A stretch of DNA of 64,000 nt from Chrysomallon squamiferum (GCA_012295275.1 CM022671.1:1313332-1377331), one strand, 5' to 3'. Shown: positions 35,351 through 51,000, numbered from the stretch's first letter. Numbers and translations are program-made. Notes: generated from the letters alone by a model not told the origin.

Positions 35351-38300
35351 TTCACACAGGTTTCTTTTCTTTTTCTTCTTTTTTAAAATTAAAAAAAAAT
35401 TAATTACATATTATTAATATAGTGCAAAAACACCAAGGTTTAATAAGAAAGCCATTGTTTAACAAGTTTTAATTTATGGAGCAAAATATATATTTTTAAA
35501 AACTGATTTATTAAGTTTCTCTACACCATGGCATTTGATAAGTTCTTCAGTGGAATAAAGTGATGTATAAATAATGACATTACTTACCTGTGTAATGTCA
35601 ACCGCAATTTCAGAATGACAGGAATGTATATACACAACTTCTAGGTGTGGATGTCTTTATTCAGAATGAAATTAGAAAAGTGATTTTCCTAGAAACTTTA
35701 TTGTTTCATTAATTGATAATATTTGCTCTGATAATATTAGTATAGATATCAATTTATACATAATTTTTTATAATTTTTTTAACTGAAGGAATTGATTTAA
35801 ATAATAATAACAACCTTTTACTGTTTAAAATAATGGCTGTTATTTTTAATTGCAAAATTCAAATGGTATACAGCAATAAACTTATTTTTAATTTAAAACA
35901 CGTATTGTAATTAATGATATATTTTTATAAATGTGCATAGACAGTAATGTTGAATACAGTGTTTAAGAATAATTTGCATAAGTTGATAAAAGTTGACAGA
36001 ATGACAGAATTGTTAAAACAACATGTTTGAGTTAGTAAAGTATATTTTATTGTTTTATAACTTTTCTATTGAAAGTATTAATTAGATGTTTCATTACTAA
36101 AATGTTTTAATAGAAAATGTTTACAGAAATGTATGAAATTATGGGAACAATGATTGTTTTATTTATTTATATATTTTTTAGAATATTTTAACAGGAGTTA
36201 CTAAAAACATTTTGTCATTTTAATTTAAATAATGAATAAGAATATTAGTTTTATCAGTACTTTATTATTTAGTTGAAATTAATTCCCTTTACATAAAATT
36301 TTCATTCTTTATATAATATGTTTTTAACAGCAAATATTTACATAATCATGATAATGTGTATTTTTGAAATTGTGAAGCAAATTGCAGAATGTTTTAATAT
36401 CAATTTTAGACATTTATGAGATCTAGTATGTGGTATTAAAATATTTGGAACATCAATTTACTTAATTTATGAATTAGTAATTTTAATTTAAAAAAATAAG
36501 AGAAACATATTTTTAATAAAGGATGATGGAAATGAGTTATTTTACAATTTAAAAAAGATGTTTGATTATTGACAGTGAGCATATGTTTTTTTTTTAGAAT
36601 GTACACAAACTGATGTTTTGTTAGCATAATATTTTGATATTTTACAATGCTAATAAATTAGGGGCAAATGATTAATGCTTGACAATAAATGACAAATGCT
36701 TTAATATTCTATAAATGAAAGGCAAATGCTTACTGTTATAAATAACGGATAAATGTTTAATATGAAATAAAAGGGAACTGATCAACATTGATACATAAAA
36801 CTTTAAAAGGCCAGTTATTAATTTTAATAAGTAAAAGCAAGAATTTAATACAAAGAAATAAAAGGCAAAAATTAATGCATATATATATATATTGATATTT
36901 AAAATATATATTATATATATTTTTTTAAATCATTTATCCTTTTCAATAGGTCTTTTCTTTCCTCTTTTTCTTAACAGTGTTGTCTTCAAATTTTACCTTT
37001 TAATTCTTTTAGTCAGTGACATAAAAAATTAGTGTGATATCTCAGGATTATTCTTCAGTATTAGCTGATATCATATGTGTATAATTTGTTCTTCCTGCTA
37101 AACTGTAGTCACTTTTTTTCTATTCAGTTATGAGTATTTAAAATTGATTCAAAATAATTATTATTAAGCTTCTATTCACATGAACTGCATTAAAAGACAA
37201 TTTACACACCAGTTGATTGGCAAGATTGACCTTTTTTTAAAGATAATTGAAGTTTTTGGTACAATTCAGTCCATGTGAATACAAGCCTAATAATAAATAT
37301 TTTTCAGTCCCAGCTTGGTACTTTGAATTCATTGTTCTCAGCAATTTTAAATACCTCATATAAGTGTGTGTGTTATTTGTGGACAGAGATATAATTTCTA
37401 ATATATTTTGACACGTTTTATTCTTTTTAAAATCTTTAATGCTAGTCAAATTTTTTAATACTGACTTTTTTTTAAGAAACAAAATAAACTAAAAGTAAAC
37501 AAATGGAGAGTACATTACAAGCCTATGACTTATGTGTACACTAATCCTTATTTACTACATATGAATAGTTCTTGATTGTGAGGTATTTCAGTTCATTTAA
37601 TTTACCAGCTGCTTCTTACTTGCTGTTAGTTAAAACAAAATCTGCAGATATTACAGATTGTAGCAGCTGTTTTATAGAAAGGAATCCTTGCAATCAATAC
37701 ATACAAGTCTTCCAGTGTATTCTTGTAAATAATTAGAGACAAGAATGAATATTTTTCTTTTATCTCCAGGTGATCTGAAATATGTGCTTTGTAACAAAAC
37801 TGCCAAATTTGATCTTTTATTATTTATTATTTTTTTTTCTGTGCAAATGGTGAAAGGAGTTTGGGTTAGTGTCTGTAAAATTGCTACACGTCTTTCCTGA
37901 AATGAAAAAGCTAAAAGTAAATGATGGAAATTTAACAGTCTTCAATAAATGAGATACAAAACAGTTTACTGTTCTGTTAATGTAATAAATATATATGTAT
38001 TTTTAACTTTACAATTTTCTCTTTGCAGCTTGCAATATGCAAATTGTTGTCGTGAATGTTTTATATTGCTTTGTTTATTATAAACAGTTCTTTGTATCTG
38101 TACTCTTTAATTGTATACCCTGTGTTCTGATACAAAAACTATTTTAAAGTTGTCATTAAAATGTTCCTTTTTGAATTGAATCATTTACAGCTTAATTGAT
38201 TAATCTTTTTAGTTTCATTATTATTATTTTTTATTATTCTTTTAAGTGCGATTATTTTAATACAATATAATGATTATTGTAATCAATAAGTTTTTAAAAT

Positions 38301-41300
38301 TGCTTGTTGATACAAAGATGTCAATTACACATATATCACAAATAAAATGCATAGTGTTGATGATGATAATTATGTTACAGTCAGCAATCATGACAGGTAA
38401 AGCGGTGATGAATTTGAGAAACATAACAATTCTTCAACTATTGCTCACTTTCAGTATTTGTTTTTTCCTTTTTATTTTTTTTTTGAAGGACATTGCTGTA
38501 TATTCATTGTATATGTCAAATTATTAAACACATTTTATTTTTATTTTATTGCATTTACAGTAATGTTTACTTTCTACACTTACCAGTGGTTAGTTGACAT
38601 TTTTAATAATAATTTTTGTGATAGTTTTAATGTGATAGTTTGTGATTCACCATGCATTTGTCTTATTTTTTAAACAAAATAAAAAACAAAGGGAGAAAAA
38701 TAAAATACGTTTTAATCTTTACTGAAATTCCATTAAATAAACTTCAGTTGTTGAAAATATTTTTTGAAACATAACAGGATAATGTTTGTGCCCATCTAAT
38801 TGACCTACTAACTGGTTATTCACTATTGTGTCTTTTTTCACATTGTTAATAGCTACCTATAATTCTAATTTTGTTTCAGATTATAACAGATTTTGAAAAA
38901 TCACATATATTTATCAATAATTTATTGAATGTATTACTTGATGGCCTGTGTAAGGATTTTGTTAGGGTGCCTATAAAGAAATTTGCTGGTGTCTGTAAAA
39001 GTGTTTGATGTGCAATCTTTATGCTTTAAGTATCTCTATGCATTTATCCTCTGTAGACTTACAGTGTATTGTAATATTAGTGGTTTGTGGTTTTATTTGT
39101 ATTTGTGGTTGTTTGTATTTGTGGTTTTGTTCATGATGAATGTATTCTATTAAAATTGTATTTTGAAGTCTTTTTTTTTCTTTTCTCTTTTTTTTTTCTT
39201 TGTTTTTTTTTTCATCTTTTTAACATTAAATCTCTGAGTGAAGTTACACCAACAAGCAAGAGTTAATTTTTATTCTTCTTCTTACTAACTGTGAATTTTA
39301 TATTAAAGAAACTAAATTCATTAGCAGTATTCCACTTATGTGGAGGGTCACTGAATTGACATAAAACCATTTTTTATTATTATTTTTTTAAAATTATTAA
39401 ATGTACATTTAAAAATATTTATATTTCTGCCTGAAGTGTCATTTTTGTCTAAACCAAGCCTAAATTGGCCCCATAATAAAATGTTGTGTGTCATGTTTGC
39501 CTTAATTATGTAGATAAGATATAAACAGAGTAATAGTCATTCATAAAATGAAGAGATACTAAACCATGCACAAAGTAAGTAATTATACTATTTGGATGCT
39601 ATATGTGCTAACACTGGAATGTGACTTGTTATAATGCAGTATGGAAACGATGTATTTTCTTGATGGCATTAAAAATTATATAAAACAAAACTGTTTGAGT
39701 TTCTTTCTAGTATATTTCTGAATGATGGCCTACACACAGTGGGAAGATGTTCGAGAAATGGAAACAGACTCAGTCTTTGTTGGTGTGATCATGATGCCGT
39801 TTAATCTATTCTCCATATATGCTGTATTTTCTGCCTTTGGTAAAAGTAGCCCATTTTCTTTTACTGAATCATACTACTGATACCTAGTAATAATCAGTCA
39901 CATAAAATGTGTTCAAAGTCAGTTTGAGATTTAAAAATGAGTGGAAGATTTACAGAACCTGTTGGTGCAATGATTGTGTGTGTGTAATGTAATGTGTGTC
40001 TAAACTAAATGCCTGTCATCTCTTCAAACACTGCATATATCATCTTGCTCTCTCTCATTTGATGTGACAATTACTTAACAAACACTGATAATACTAATTA
40101 ATATATGATTATTTTATTTACATGCAGAAAACTTGTTCAGTTACAGACAAGTTTATAAATTCTCTTGTAACATCTGTATTGAATGCAGTTCATAGCATCC
40201 TTTGTAAAAGTGATTAGAACTCAAAAGTACTTAGCTTATTTATTTATTTTTTTAAATGTTTTTTTTTTACATTCACTCATATAATTCAAAATTAAAAAGC
40301 AAAATTAGTTGCTTCATTTTTAATTGAAAAAAAAAGTGTTTAAACAACTCTAAAAATATTTTTACACTGAGGCTTTTGTGACACGAGTTTTTGTTACTGT
40401 GTTATAAGACTTTGTAAAAAACATGAAACTTACAGAGCCATTCTTGACACTGACAGCATTCAGTCAGACGTTAAAAATGATGAATGTATCAAACCAATCT
40501 ATTCAAAAGTGTCTTAATTTATATAATTCATAATATACACAAATTGTTAGTTAAAAATTAAAAAAAAAAGAAAAGAAAAAGACCCCCTACAGATAAAACA
40601 AGAAGATATATATATATATTTTTTTATATATTTAGTCTTGGTCCAAAATTTGTATTGAGTGTAAGAATGAATAACAAATATGTAAATGGAAGAACAAAAC
40701 CATAACCCCCCCCCAAAAAAAAACCATTTTCAATCATCTATGTATAATGTACATACATAAATAAAAGAAACTTTTTCCACAAATTCATGTTAAATTTTTT
40801 TAAAGTGATTTTAACAATTAAAAAAATATAATCTATTTAAAAAAATATATTGTATATTTTTAAAACTGTGTACCTAAGAAAGAATTCATTTCATAAAATT
40901 AAAATTTGAAGTGCCAGACTTGCAAAGAATATAATTTGACATTCTTTGTTATAATAGTTTTTAAATGTTTCACCTGATATTTATATATTTACAAATATAT
41001 ATAAACTTTCCTCAATTTGCAAAATATATACATTTCAGGTAGAAATTTATTATTTACAATTTGAATTTCATGAGTGATAATAATTTTAAAAAAAATTGAA
41101 TAAAAAACCCAAAATAAAAACAACAACTAAAAACAAAGTATTTCTTCATTTCTATTATTTTAAATTGTAACACAAAAAAACAACAACCCAGCAACACACC
41201 AAAACCCCCCAAAAAACTGCACAAAACCTCTCACAATAAAACGATAAAAAAAAACTAAAACCAAACGGCTCCATCACTCAAAAAAAGGGTAGTTGTAACA

Positions 41301-43279
41301 ATGAAAAAGACAAGATTATAAACAGTACGATTTAAAAATAAAATTTATATAAAGATATCCATTTCATTTTATAAAAATTAATACAAAACATAATATGAAC
41401 AAATATAAAAATTCCCCAAAAAGTTATAAATTTCATAAAAATCAAATCATGTTTATATACATGATTATCAAAAGTTATCAGTTTCACTGCAAAAATGTGA
41501 ACATGTATGTAAGAACAGTTATCTGATGTACAAAATCTTGTATACACGAATCAATATAAATATAATTTATAAGAAAAAAAATCGGTTATTAATTAAAATT
41601 TATTAGGATACATCTGCATTCAATGCATTAAATAACAGATAGTTACACAATTACTTTGCTAAATAGCTTCCCCAAAATTTCTCTTAAAATAACTGATAAA
41701 TTATATATATATAAAAAACAAGACTCCACATTCCAGTTTCTACCTAACTAACATAGTAATGCCAAAGGTAGGCTTATTATACAGTTAGTCCACATATACC
41801 AACCTTTATATGGAGTATTTATTTCATCGCTTAACTTAAAAATTGCAGAATCAAAAGGGTTAACAAATGTTTTTAAATAAGGTCATACACATACAGTTGT
41901 AGTGGATGCAAGCTAGTACATAAACGTAGAAGATAAAATAATAAAAGTAGACATACTGTAAATATACTAAAAACATTGTTTGGTTGCAGAGTAAATAAAT
42001 AAAATCAATGTAAGTGAATTGTTTTGCTTAAAATTAAACAATCAAAAACAAGTATTATGGCAACAACAATCTGTTATCCACACAAAGTAGAATCACCACA
42101 CCAAAAACCCAACCTGAAACAATAGTAAGCAAAGATAAAAGTTCTCTGAAAGAAACTAATTAAAAACAAAGACATTTAAAATATTAAATTGAAAATGTTT
42201 AAAAAATCTGTTTGTAAAAATATACAAATATATACTGTAACGCTTTGGTCTAGGTGAAACTGTTAATAATACTCATAGAACAATAACATTTCAGAAACCT
42301 AACATATTAGCTTTTTAATGTTTCATATGAATAGTAAATTTTAATTACACTAGCAATACACAATAACAGAATGACTGTAATATTTCTGTGGTAATTAAAC
42401 ACCTCATTTAGATGCATGTGGACACATCAGTAATTTGAAACAGCTTCCTTTGTCCAACATCAAATTTAGATTTTTTCAGAATACTCAGTATATGGATCTC
42501 TAACTATTTATGTTACCAATATATCAGTGATATAGATTTTGCTAAATTTTATGTGTCCTTTATTTTTCAAGGTCAACTTTGTCATACATTTTATACCTCT
42601 TAATTAATCAAACCAAGTTTGATTTCTTAAGATTTCCCATTTTGAAGCAAATATAATTTAATAAAGACCAACAAGTACATAATATTTCACACCAGGTTAC
42701 AATCACCAATTTCAGATTAAAAAAAAACTGTTCTGAATTAATGTTGAAATGGTAAAAAAGAAAACAACAAAAAAATCCCCAATACAAACAAACAAAAAAA
42801 CCTGCTACAAGGATATTTCACTACAGAGTTAAACATAAATGTATATCAGAATTTATCTGCAGGTTGTACATATTGTATATACAGTCAGCTTATATATTAC
42901 TTGTTAAGTATATGCTTATTTCTGCCAGAAAATCATGCAGATTAGTCTAGTACAATTTATGTATATTATCATTATGTTTTTAAAACAATCATTTTACTTC
43001 ACACTTTAATTTTTACAAATATATAAAACAATATTTCATTATAAATGATAACTGTGAAGTGTTCAAGAATTTCAATCTGACTGTGGAATGATAAATAAAT
43101 TATAAATTATATTTAAAGAGTATAAGAGAAAGTATAGAACAAACTTCCAAGCCATATAAATGGAAATTATTTTTCACAAATCCATAGGCATTTTTTCCCC
43201 AGAATCTTGTACTATATAGTAATTTTTCTATTGAAGCTTGTACTATATAGTCATAAACTAATTAATGTTATCACTCAGT
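33263..43279. other. 10-kb gene-poor AT-rich stretch
   Basis: The first part is the 3' UTR of the Egl-like gene: AATAAA occurs at 35005-35010 and 35087-35092, giving a UTR of about 1.8 kb if used. Further on there are only T- and A-rich runs, (TTTA)n at about 35297-35352, and scattered AT dinucleotide runs. No coding region, RNA gene or clear transposon was recognised in either direction. Open frames at 36436, 37237, 38270, 38458 and 41332 are short and of low complexity. Confidence 0.55.
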
Positions 43280-44480
43280 TTAACACTTGGTCAAAATATC
43301 TGTGAATGCTGATAAACTATATACATGCAGCACTATGTGCAACTACAGCAACATACTGTATGCAACTTGCCCCTGACAATATTTCAACAAAGACAAATCA
43401 GAAGCCAGTTTTCTCACTCTCCATAAGGATGGAGGTGGGTAATCTAAAACATGATGAAACCCTTCTCCCATATGAGAACCAGCAGACATACCTGGAGCTC
43501 ACTTTTGACAAGAAACTGCAAATGGAGAAAGCTAATGCCAAAACTGGAAGAAAACTTACTGTAATGAGGAAATTAGCTGGCACCATGTGGGGTGCAGATC
43601 ATAACCTGCTGAAACAAGTCTTATCATGGAGCTGTCAGACCACATCCTGAGCATGGATCCAGTGTGTGGTCAACAGCAGCACAGTTACATCAACTAAACC
43701 AAGCACTCAGGATAATAACTGGATCAATGAGGTTGACTCCCATTGAGAAAACAAACACTGGAAATCCAAGTCCCTGCCACAACACCCAATGAACAACATA
43801 ATTAATAACTGACTATTCCTGAAACAGACTTGAAACAAACAGCTTTCATAAACTGAGCAAATAACTCCCAAAGCAACATAAGGCACAACTGCCAGATAAA
43901 ATCCACCAAGTTAGCACTGTCAGCTGCATCCCATACTGGAAACCAAAACTGGACAATGCAAAAATCTGCAGAATAGTCCAGCACCTCACAGTAAGCCATA
44001 CACACGAGCTCTGACACTAGCTGATGAACAGTACCCACAGACATCATGGGCACTGATGGATCTGCAACAACTGCAGTGGAAAATGAAGGGGCTCGAATAC
44101 ATATCCTGTGATTACCGAGAGGAGACACATTATCCTACATGGAAACAGTGACAAACTATGCAGCAGAGGTTGAGGTCTCATTCTTGCTGCCAATGTCATC
44201 AGAACTGCTCACAGGTCATCTTCCTCACTGATGCTCTATCACCTGCTTCCCATGATGAACAAGACTTCAGTTTCTGATAAAGACAGCACATAAGATATCA
44301 AGCTCAGTCAACATACGTATAAGAGATTCCAGCTGGTATCTTGTTCCATGCCATTCAAAATTCAAACAGACAATTGAACATGCCATTCAAAATTCAAAAA
44401 CCTTCAGCAGCTCTTCAGAAGAAGCTTTATGGCACAAACAGTGATCTACAGAGAACAGTGTAGTCAACAAGTGAATGAAA
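43280..44480 (+). mobile_element. Decayed LINE (non-LTR retrotransposon), 3' half
   Basis: A frame at 43306-43650 shows the end of a reverse transcriptase domain and its connection: LPYENQQTYLELTFDKKL, then RKLTVMRKLAGTMWGA. The next few hundred bases, in shifting frames, encode ALRIITGS and a P-I-E-K motif as in jockey/I-group elements, and about 44218-44250 gives F-L-T-D-A-L-S, resembling the acidic motif of an RNase H domain. Many frameshifts and stops break it. The 5' end, endonuclease and poly(A) tail are not visible. It lies downstream of both the Egl-like and MOV10 genes. Confidence 0.75.
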
Positions 44481-45058
44481 AAAACACACAAAAAACCAAC
44501 AACTGATAAACAATAAAAGATCAATCATATCTGAAATAACCCATCCAATTATGATAACATTTCATGTACTAAATCAAAGGATATATATACTTCATATGAT
44601 AGATGATTTATGTAATACAATCTTCAATTAATCCTCTGACTTATATAGAGATAAACAATTGAACCCTTTGCAGTTGAGTTTATTTAGTTAATCTGGAGTT
44701 AAAATGGAGGAAATTCGCTATATTGTTGCTTAGACTATTGTATCAGTGTGTCTGGCTGAGATAAAGGCCAGCTGGGTTCTAAGTTATCACAATAGTTGGG
44801 TTCTAAGGGTTAGCACAACAGTTTAATTAAATGTCTCTATATAGGAAAAGAGGTTACACTTTATGCTACAGCAACAAAAAAATAAAATTTTAAAAATAAA
44901 TTAAAAATAAATATTAAAAAGTATTTTGATATTCTTATAATGGAAGTTTTTTTTTTTTTTTTACTATTACACAACAACATGTGTTGCTACTAATATTTTA
45001 GCATTCTAACACAAGAGAAATGTTCAAGCACGGTCGTAATGTAATAATACATAAACTA
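44481..45058. other. 3' flank of the MOV10 gene
   Basis: AT-rich, no gene seen. On the minus strand an AATAAA lies near 44684-44679, about 375 nt past the helicase stop codon. A T run occurs at 44947-44962. Confidence 0.5.
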
Positions 45059-48000
45059 TCACATGTCCTTTCTCCATGGATGCTCTTCTGCACTTGTCTT
45101 GACAATTTCAGGGTCTGGGGAAAAAAGAAAATAAAATAAAACAAAATAAACTTGTATAAAATAAGTAAATACATACATATCTATGCAACTATTCTTTGAT
45201 TTCTTTCCTCACTTTTTCTATCATTTATAGCTTCATTCACATGATTCTCACCTATAGCTTCAAGCTGAACTGCTGCCATTCTCTGTATGATGTCTTCAAG
45301 ATCTTCTTCTGGATCAGTGATTAGATCTTTACCATGCACTGAGCCATTTTTCTTACAGTAGTTTATCAACCTACAAAATAATACAAAATAGAAAATACAT
45401 TCAAAATTTTGACACTGATAATAAAAGGGAGAAGTAGTATAAATAATACAAAAATAAATAAACATCAGAAAAACATTCAAGCAAAACAAAAAATAAACCA
45501 AGCATAATTAATAAATAAGCTATTTATAAAAGAAAGAAAAAAGTTACCTGAGCAGAAAAAACAACAACAAAAAACCCCAGTAACTTATAAAGCATTCAGT
45601 TTTAATCCCACCTGTCTTTAAAAATCAGTAACCATAATTTTACTCACTCTCTCCAATAGGTATCCATCTGTAATGTCTGTGGGTTACCAATGACAATAAC
45701 CAATGCCTTTGCTCGTGTCATGGTGACATTGAACCTCTAAGAAAATAATTTAGATTTTGACTCATTTACAAACACAGGTAATGAAAAAACAACAACAAAA
45801 CACATTAGCAAGAATTAATGATATATAAAAAAATCTACAGTTTGGCTGTCAATTACTGACCTTACAGAGCTCGTGGGGAAGATGGAAAATCATTAAACTT
45901 TCTCTCTAACTGGAGGTGAATTCAGTGAATTCACTGACATACTAATAACTTTGAGACTGTACCTCACTTTAATAATTATTGATTGTACAATTTTTCCTTG
46001 TCAATGTCTTCACAATGTCATTTTCCATTTCAGACAATCCTCCATAACTAGTTTGTTAAAGACTATGGTATGTATTTTCCTATTTATGGCTACATATATA
46101 TATATATATAGATAGATATATGTTTTTTTTTAATAAAAGATCCCTGATTATTAATTGAAAAAGTTAAGTCCACTCATAATTTACCCATATTTATTCCATA
46201 CATAACGACAGATTAACAATATAGGGCAAAGAATCCTTACTGTGTAATTCAGTGTTTAAGACAGATTATAAATATCTGAACAAATAGCATATTCCAAACA
46301 ACTGACCAATAGTTCAGTGAATAATTTACAGAAAGCCCCCTAAAGTCCCCAAAGTCCCATGAAAAAAAACAAACAAAGAAAACACCTGTCATAATTATAT
46401 TTAATCCTTAAAATGCCCATGACAAAAGTGTGAATTTAACCTAATCAGAGATTTATATCAGTAAAACAGTATCACTTAAAATGCACCTTACAATTAAAAT
46501 TATGTTAATAAAAATATAAGTATAACACTTATTCATTAATAAGTTAAAAATATATATTTGCAGATTATTTTTATACTCATAAAGTAATCATGCTCTATAT
46601 GCCACTGGATGATAAAGACAGAGAGAGATAAAAAAACAATACTAAAAATGTAAAATAAAAACCTTTGGGTTTCTGAGAAAACCCAGGTTGTACTTGGTGT
46701 CGACTGACAGGTATCTGGGGTTGCTCCGTACAGTTGACACAATGATGATGAGTTTTTCTGAACCCTGAAACTCCTCAACTGACCCCACTTTGATTTTGTC
46801 CAAAGACGGCCTTAGTTTGGAAAGCTGCTTTTGTATTTTCTGAACCTGAATGTCAAAATAGAGAAAAATGTAAGCAAACAAAACAATAATCTGCATATGA
46901 ATTTTGGGTTTTAAATTATCACCAACATGTTTTAATGTGGTCAAGATTACAATTATCTAAATGGTTAGGATTATGATTACGGTTACTGTTAGGATTGTAA
47001 GCAGTTTAAACTTGAGCCTTTTATAAAAAAATATATATATATTTTTTTATCTTGATATAGGTTTACTATAGTGAATCATAAATAAAGAAAAATTTAGTTG
47101 ATATGATTTATAAAAAAAAAAAATGGATTAACAACAATAATAAAAGAAACATAACTTCTGCTACTACTAATATTATTTTTTTTTTTTTAAAAAGCAATAG
47201 TTTTAATAATAAGTAGAATATTATACAATTTATCTCTTAAAAATAAAAACCATGCCTGTTTTCTGTAAGGAGAGATAACTCCAATATGTTCTTGTGTGAG
47301 TTTTGTCCCCTTCACTCGTGTACCAACAAGCTCTTTCACGTACTTTGTGACAGTAACCACTTCCTCCAAGTTGAAGAAAGATGGACTTTTCTCTTCTCTC
47401 ATATCCTCACCTATCACAGCATGAAAAATGAGAGGAAAATGTTTCCGTGGCAATCCTTCCCACTCACACATCATTTCCCGGATTTCTGGAGCAGCTTCTA
47501 CCAGTTCTCCTTCATAAAAGAAGTCACTGGACAGCTTATGAATAACTTTGTGTGATCTGTAGTTTTTCACAAGTTTGGTTAACACAGTTTGATTGTAATG
47601 GGTAGGTTGGCTTCCTGCTTGAGGTGACTTCATATACATTTCATTTTCCATAAGCCTTTCTAAAAAGGACATGTCTGAAAGTAATGAACAGAAAGATAAT
47701 TAATCAGGATTTAATTTAGATGAGGTGAAGTTATAAACTATATGATTACAGGCTCTAACTGCATGTGTCAAATTCCTAAAAGAATCTATTTTAGACCAAA
47801 TGAATGAAACAGACTGTTATTTCCATTGTTATTCCCCAAATTTACTTGCCTGTATCAATTTTTATTTTTCAAATAGAAACTCACCAAGATGGTATTTAAT
47901 TGCAAATGGTGACCTCAGAATTGGTCTGAGCTGCATAGGGTCACCAGCAAGAACTAGCTGTCCTCCATTTAACACGTTGGGATTGCAGTCCAGGATGCCA

Positions 48001-51000
48001 GCAATGGCAATGAGACATTCTGGTTCAATGGCATAACCAGCTTCATCAATAAAAACATGAGTGAAATGATCAGAAGGGAAATCTGCTGAAGCAAGTCTGA
48101 AAATTTATAAAAAATATAAATCTTGAATTTTAGCAAAGATGTATAAATTGGAGATACCAACTTTTTTTTTCTTTCACTCTCATATTCTCATTAAATAACC
48201 ATTTGGTGTTAAAATTAATATATATTCATAGTTTTTCAGAACTGTGTAATGCAAACCTAATATTAACTGATATAAAAGTGAACAAGCCAGTTAATCTATT
48301 CCAAGCTCAGTTTTACAACTGTTAACTTACCTTCCTGCAGTGACAAGGGTGGTTACAACGATGCGATATTTCATCACTTCCTCTCTGTTAGGATAGAAGT
48401 ATCGACGTTCTAGCCTTATCATAGTTACACACATCCTGAAATAAAATCAGCGAACGTGAATTTTATATTCAAAAACTTCAAAACACTATAACATTAAAAT
48501 ATATTAGATGACAGGAAGGTATTCACAGACTATTCTCACTGATCAGCAGTTTGACATCTTCAAGGACATGATAGCAAGGATGTTTGTTAAGTGCATCACT
48601 GGGTGCTGACTGCAAGGGAAAATGGCTGCACTGAAGCAGGCACTGAGACCGAAGTCTGCTGACTGCAGTTTAAAAACTTACCCTGATGTCTTCTGGGATG
48701 GAATCCCAGGCTCGAGACGTTGCGTTGATTCGGAAGATGTCTGCTTCAGGCAGGTGCTGCTTCAGGCCACTGACAATCAGATCTGCTGCAGTGTTTGATG
48801 GAGCACAGGCAAGAATGTGAGAATTCGGAATGCATTTCCAAACCTACACAGAAAACTAAACTTATCAAAGTGGTGTTGTTGTATGCATGCTTCTTAACAA
48901 GGAAGTGAATACATTCACAAAACATACATTATTTATTTATAATGTTTGTGTGTATTTGGAATTTTTCATCACAGTAATGAAAGTACATCCTAACATATGT
49001 AATATCTGTTATGCATGGATATGTGGATATTTTTTTGTTTCAAGTGTGAGATATAATAAATTAAATTATGTCTGTAATATTTTATACCTGTTTCATGGCT
49101 TCAACAATAGTGAATGTTTTTCCAGTTCCTGGTGGTCCAAACACTAGATACGGTGCTGGTCGCGAGGTACCAGAAACAATATGTCTGATTGCAATGTCCT
49201 GTTCTTCATTTACAGATGGTGAACGTGCAAAATAGCTAATATTTAAAGAATGGATGTTAGTAAAAAAACAAAACAACAACACAGATAAACCAAAACTCAT
49301 AAATTGAAAATACACATTCCAGTATCCAAACTAAACACAGACAGACATTCAAAAAACAACCCTAATGAACATAAAACAAACAAATCTGAAAAATATGTAA
49401 CCAGACATACACATAGTTTGATAAATCTGCATTAATTGACATACATGCACAGAAACTTATAAATGACTGGTATGATATTTACTTTAACTTTTCATTCACT
49501 GGACGGATTTCTCCAAATGATCCAACATATTGTTGTCTAGGAAAGATGAGTTTATCAAGACTAAGTTCCTCAACAAGTTCACATGCCCGATGCATCAGTC
49601 GAATTGGTAACCGAGTGAAAATAAACCTGATGTTAAACTTCATGTTTGGAACATACTCCTTCATCAAGCTGAAATATAAATAAATGAAAGGTCAAACAAC
49701 ATCTGAACAGGCTTTAGGTCTCAGCTGAAGATGTCATGAATTAATGACATGGAGGATCAACCCACTGCTGACAGTCAGAATGCGTTGAGTCTCATTGTCT
49801 AGTAGCAAGGGATCATCTTTATGCATTTTACTCCAAAGAGGCAAAAGCTTTTACCACAGACTGATAAACAGTTGTACTAAATGAGAAAACCCTAAATGAG
49901 CAATACTAAGGAGAAAATAACCTTGCCTCACCAGTGTACTTTATTACTGGGCCCACTCACAAATATGGATAATTACAAAAAGTAATGCAAGTAATAGTAA
50001 CAGTATTTAATAGTAATATTAACAATGGCAATGTCACACTAGTGGTGTGTACTAACAGGAACAACGTGGTGATGATGATAGTGATAGCAGTATAATGCTT
50101 GTATTAGTTTGTTAATACTAATAATGGAAGTACTAACACTAATATGATGTGTTGTTCTTAATGTTACAGTAAAATAAAAAAATAAAAATTATACATTACA
50201 TCTATAATTAATCAATTCTTGATTTGTATATGACACAACACCTTAACAAAATGATAAAATCTTCTTATTGTAAAACTTCAATATTAACAAAGATTAGATG
50301 CCAGGGACAAATAAAACATACAATGAAAGTTTATAAAAATTCCTTTAGGCCATTTATTTATATAACCATAAGTGCATTTTATTATCATTTGTACCTTTCA
50401 CCAAACCCGAGAGCGACCTTGTTTTGAAAGACATCGTGGACGAATCCCTGGTATTCCTTTTCACTAGGGTTTCCCTCATCATCAACGATTCTGACATACA
50501 GCTGGTCTCCTCGCAGAACAGAGGGTCGACTTTCTGCTAAACCTGGCACCTGAAACACACCATTGTAATCACATGATATATGTCTCAGTGTGTGTGTGTG
50601 TGTAGTTTTCTAAATACATGTTCATACATGTAATGTTAGTGTATACATTTTGAAAATAAAGTGCAAATTATTTAAATTAACATGCAGAGATATTAAGTTA
50701 TATACTAGTTACTCATCCAACTTATGTAAATGGAGACTTTTGTATATTATATAAGGAACATATAAGTACATCGAGCAGTAAAAGTCTTGTATTGTAGTGA
50801 TATGGCGTCATGGTGGCTTCTTCCATATCATACTGCTCTATATCAGCTTCCATCTGAATCTCCTCAAAGTGCATCAGGGCAGACATTTTCTTACTGTAGG
50901 TTTCTGCGGTGATGGGGTCGTCTAGCATCTTCCTGGAACAAATTTAAATAAATATATGTCTCCTCTTCTTATGAACTACTTGTAAAATAAACATTTTCTT

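Noticed and set aside
38270-38673. Two overlapping hydrophobic frames
   Set aside because: T-rich DNA gives Phe/Leu/Ile-rich frames by chance.
43802-44128. Minus-strand 108-codon frame
   Set aside because: Antisense to the decayed LINE; no independent evidence.
45181-45212. MOV10 ending at the stop at 45181
   Set aside because: A GTGAGG donor at 45212 joins in frame to an exon at 45114-45059 that encodes the expected PWRKDM-type C-terminus, so the read-through stop is probably intronic.
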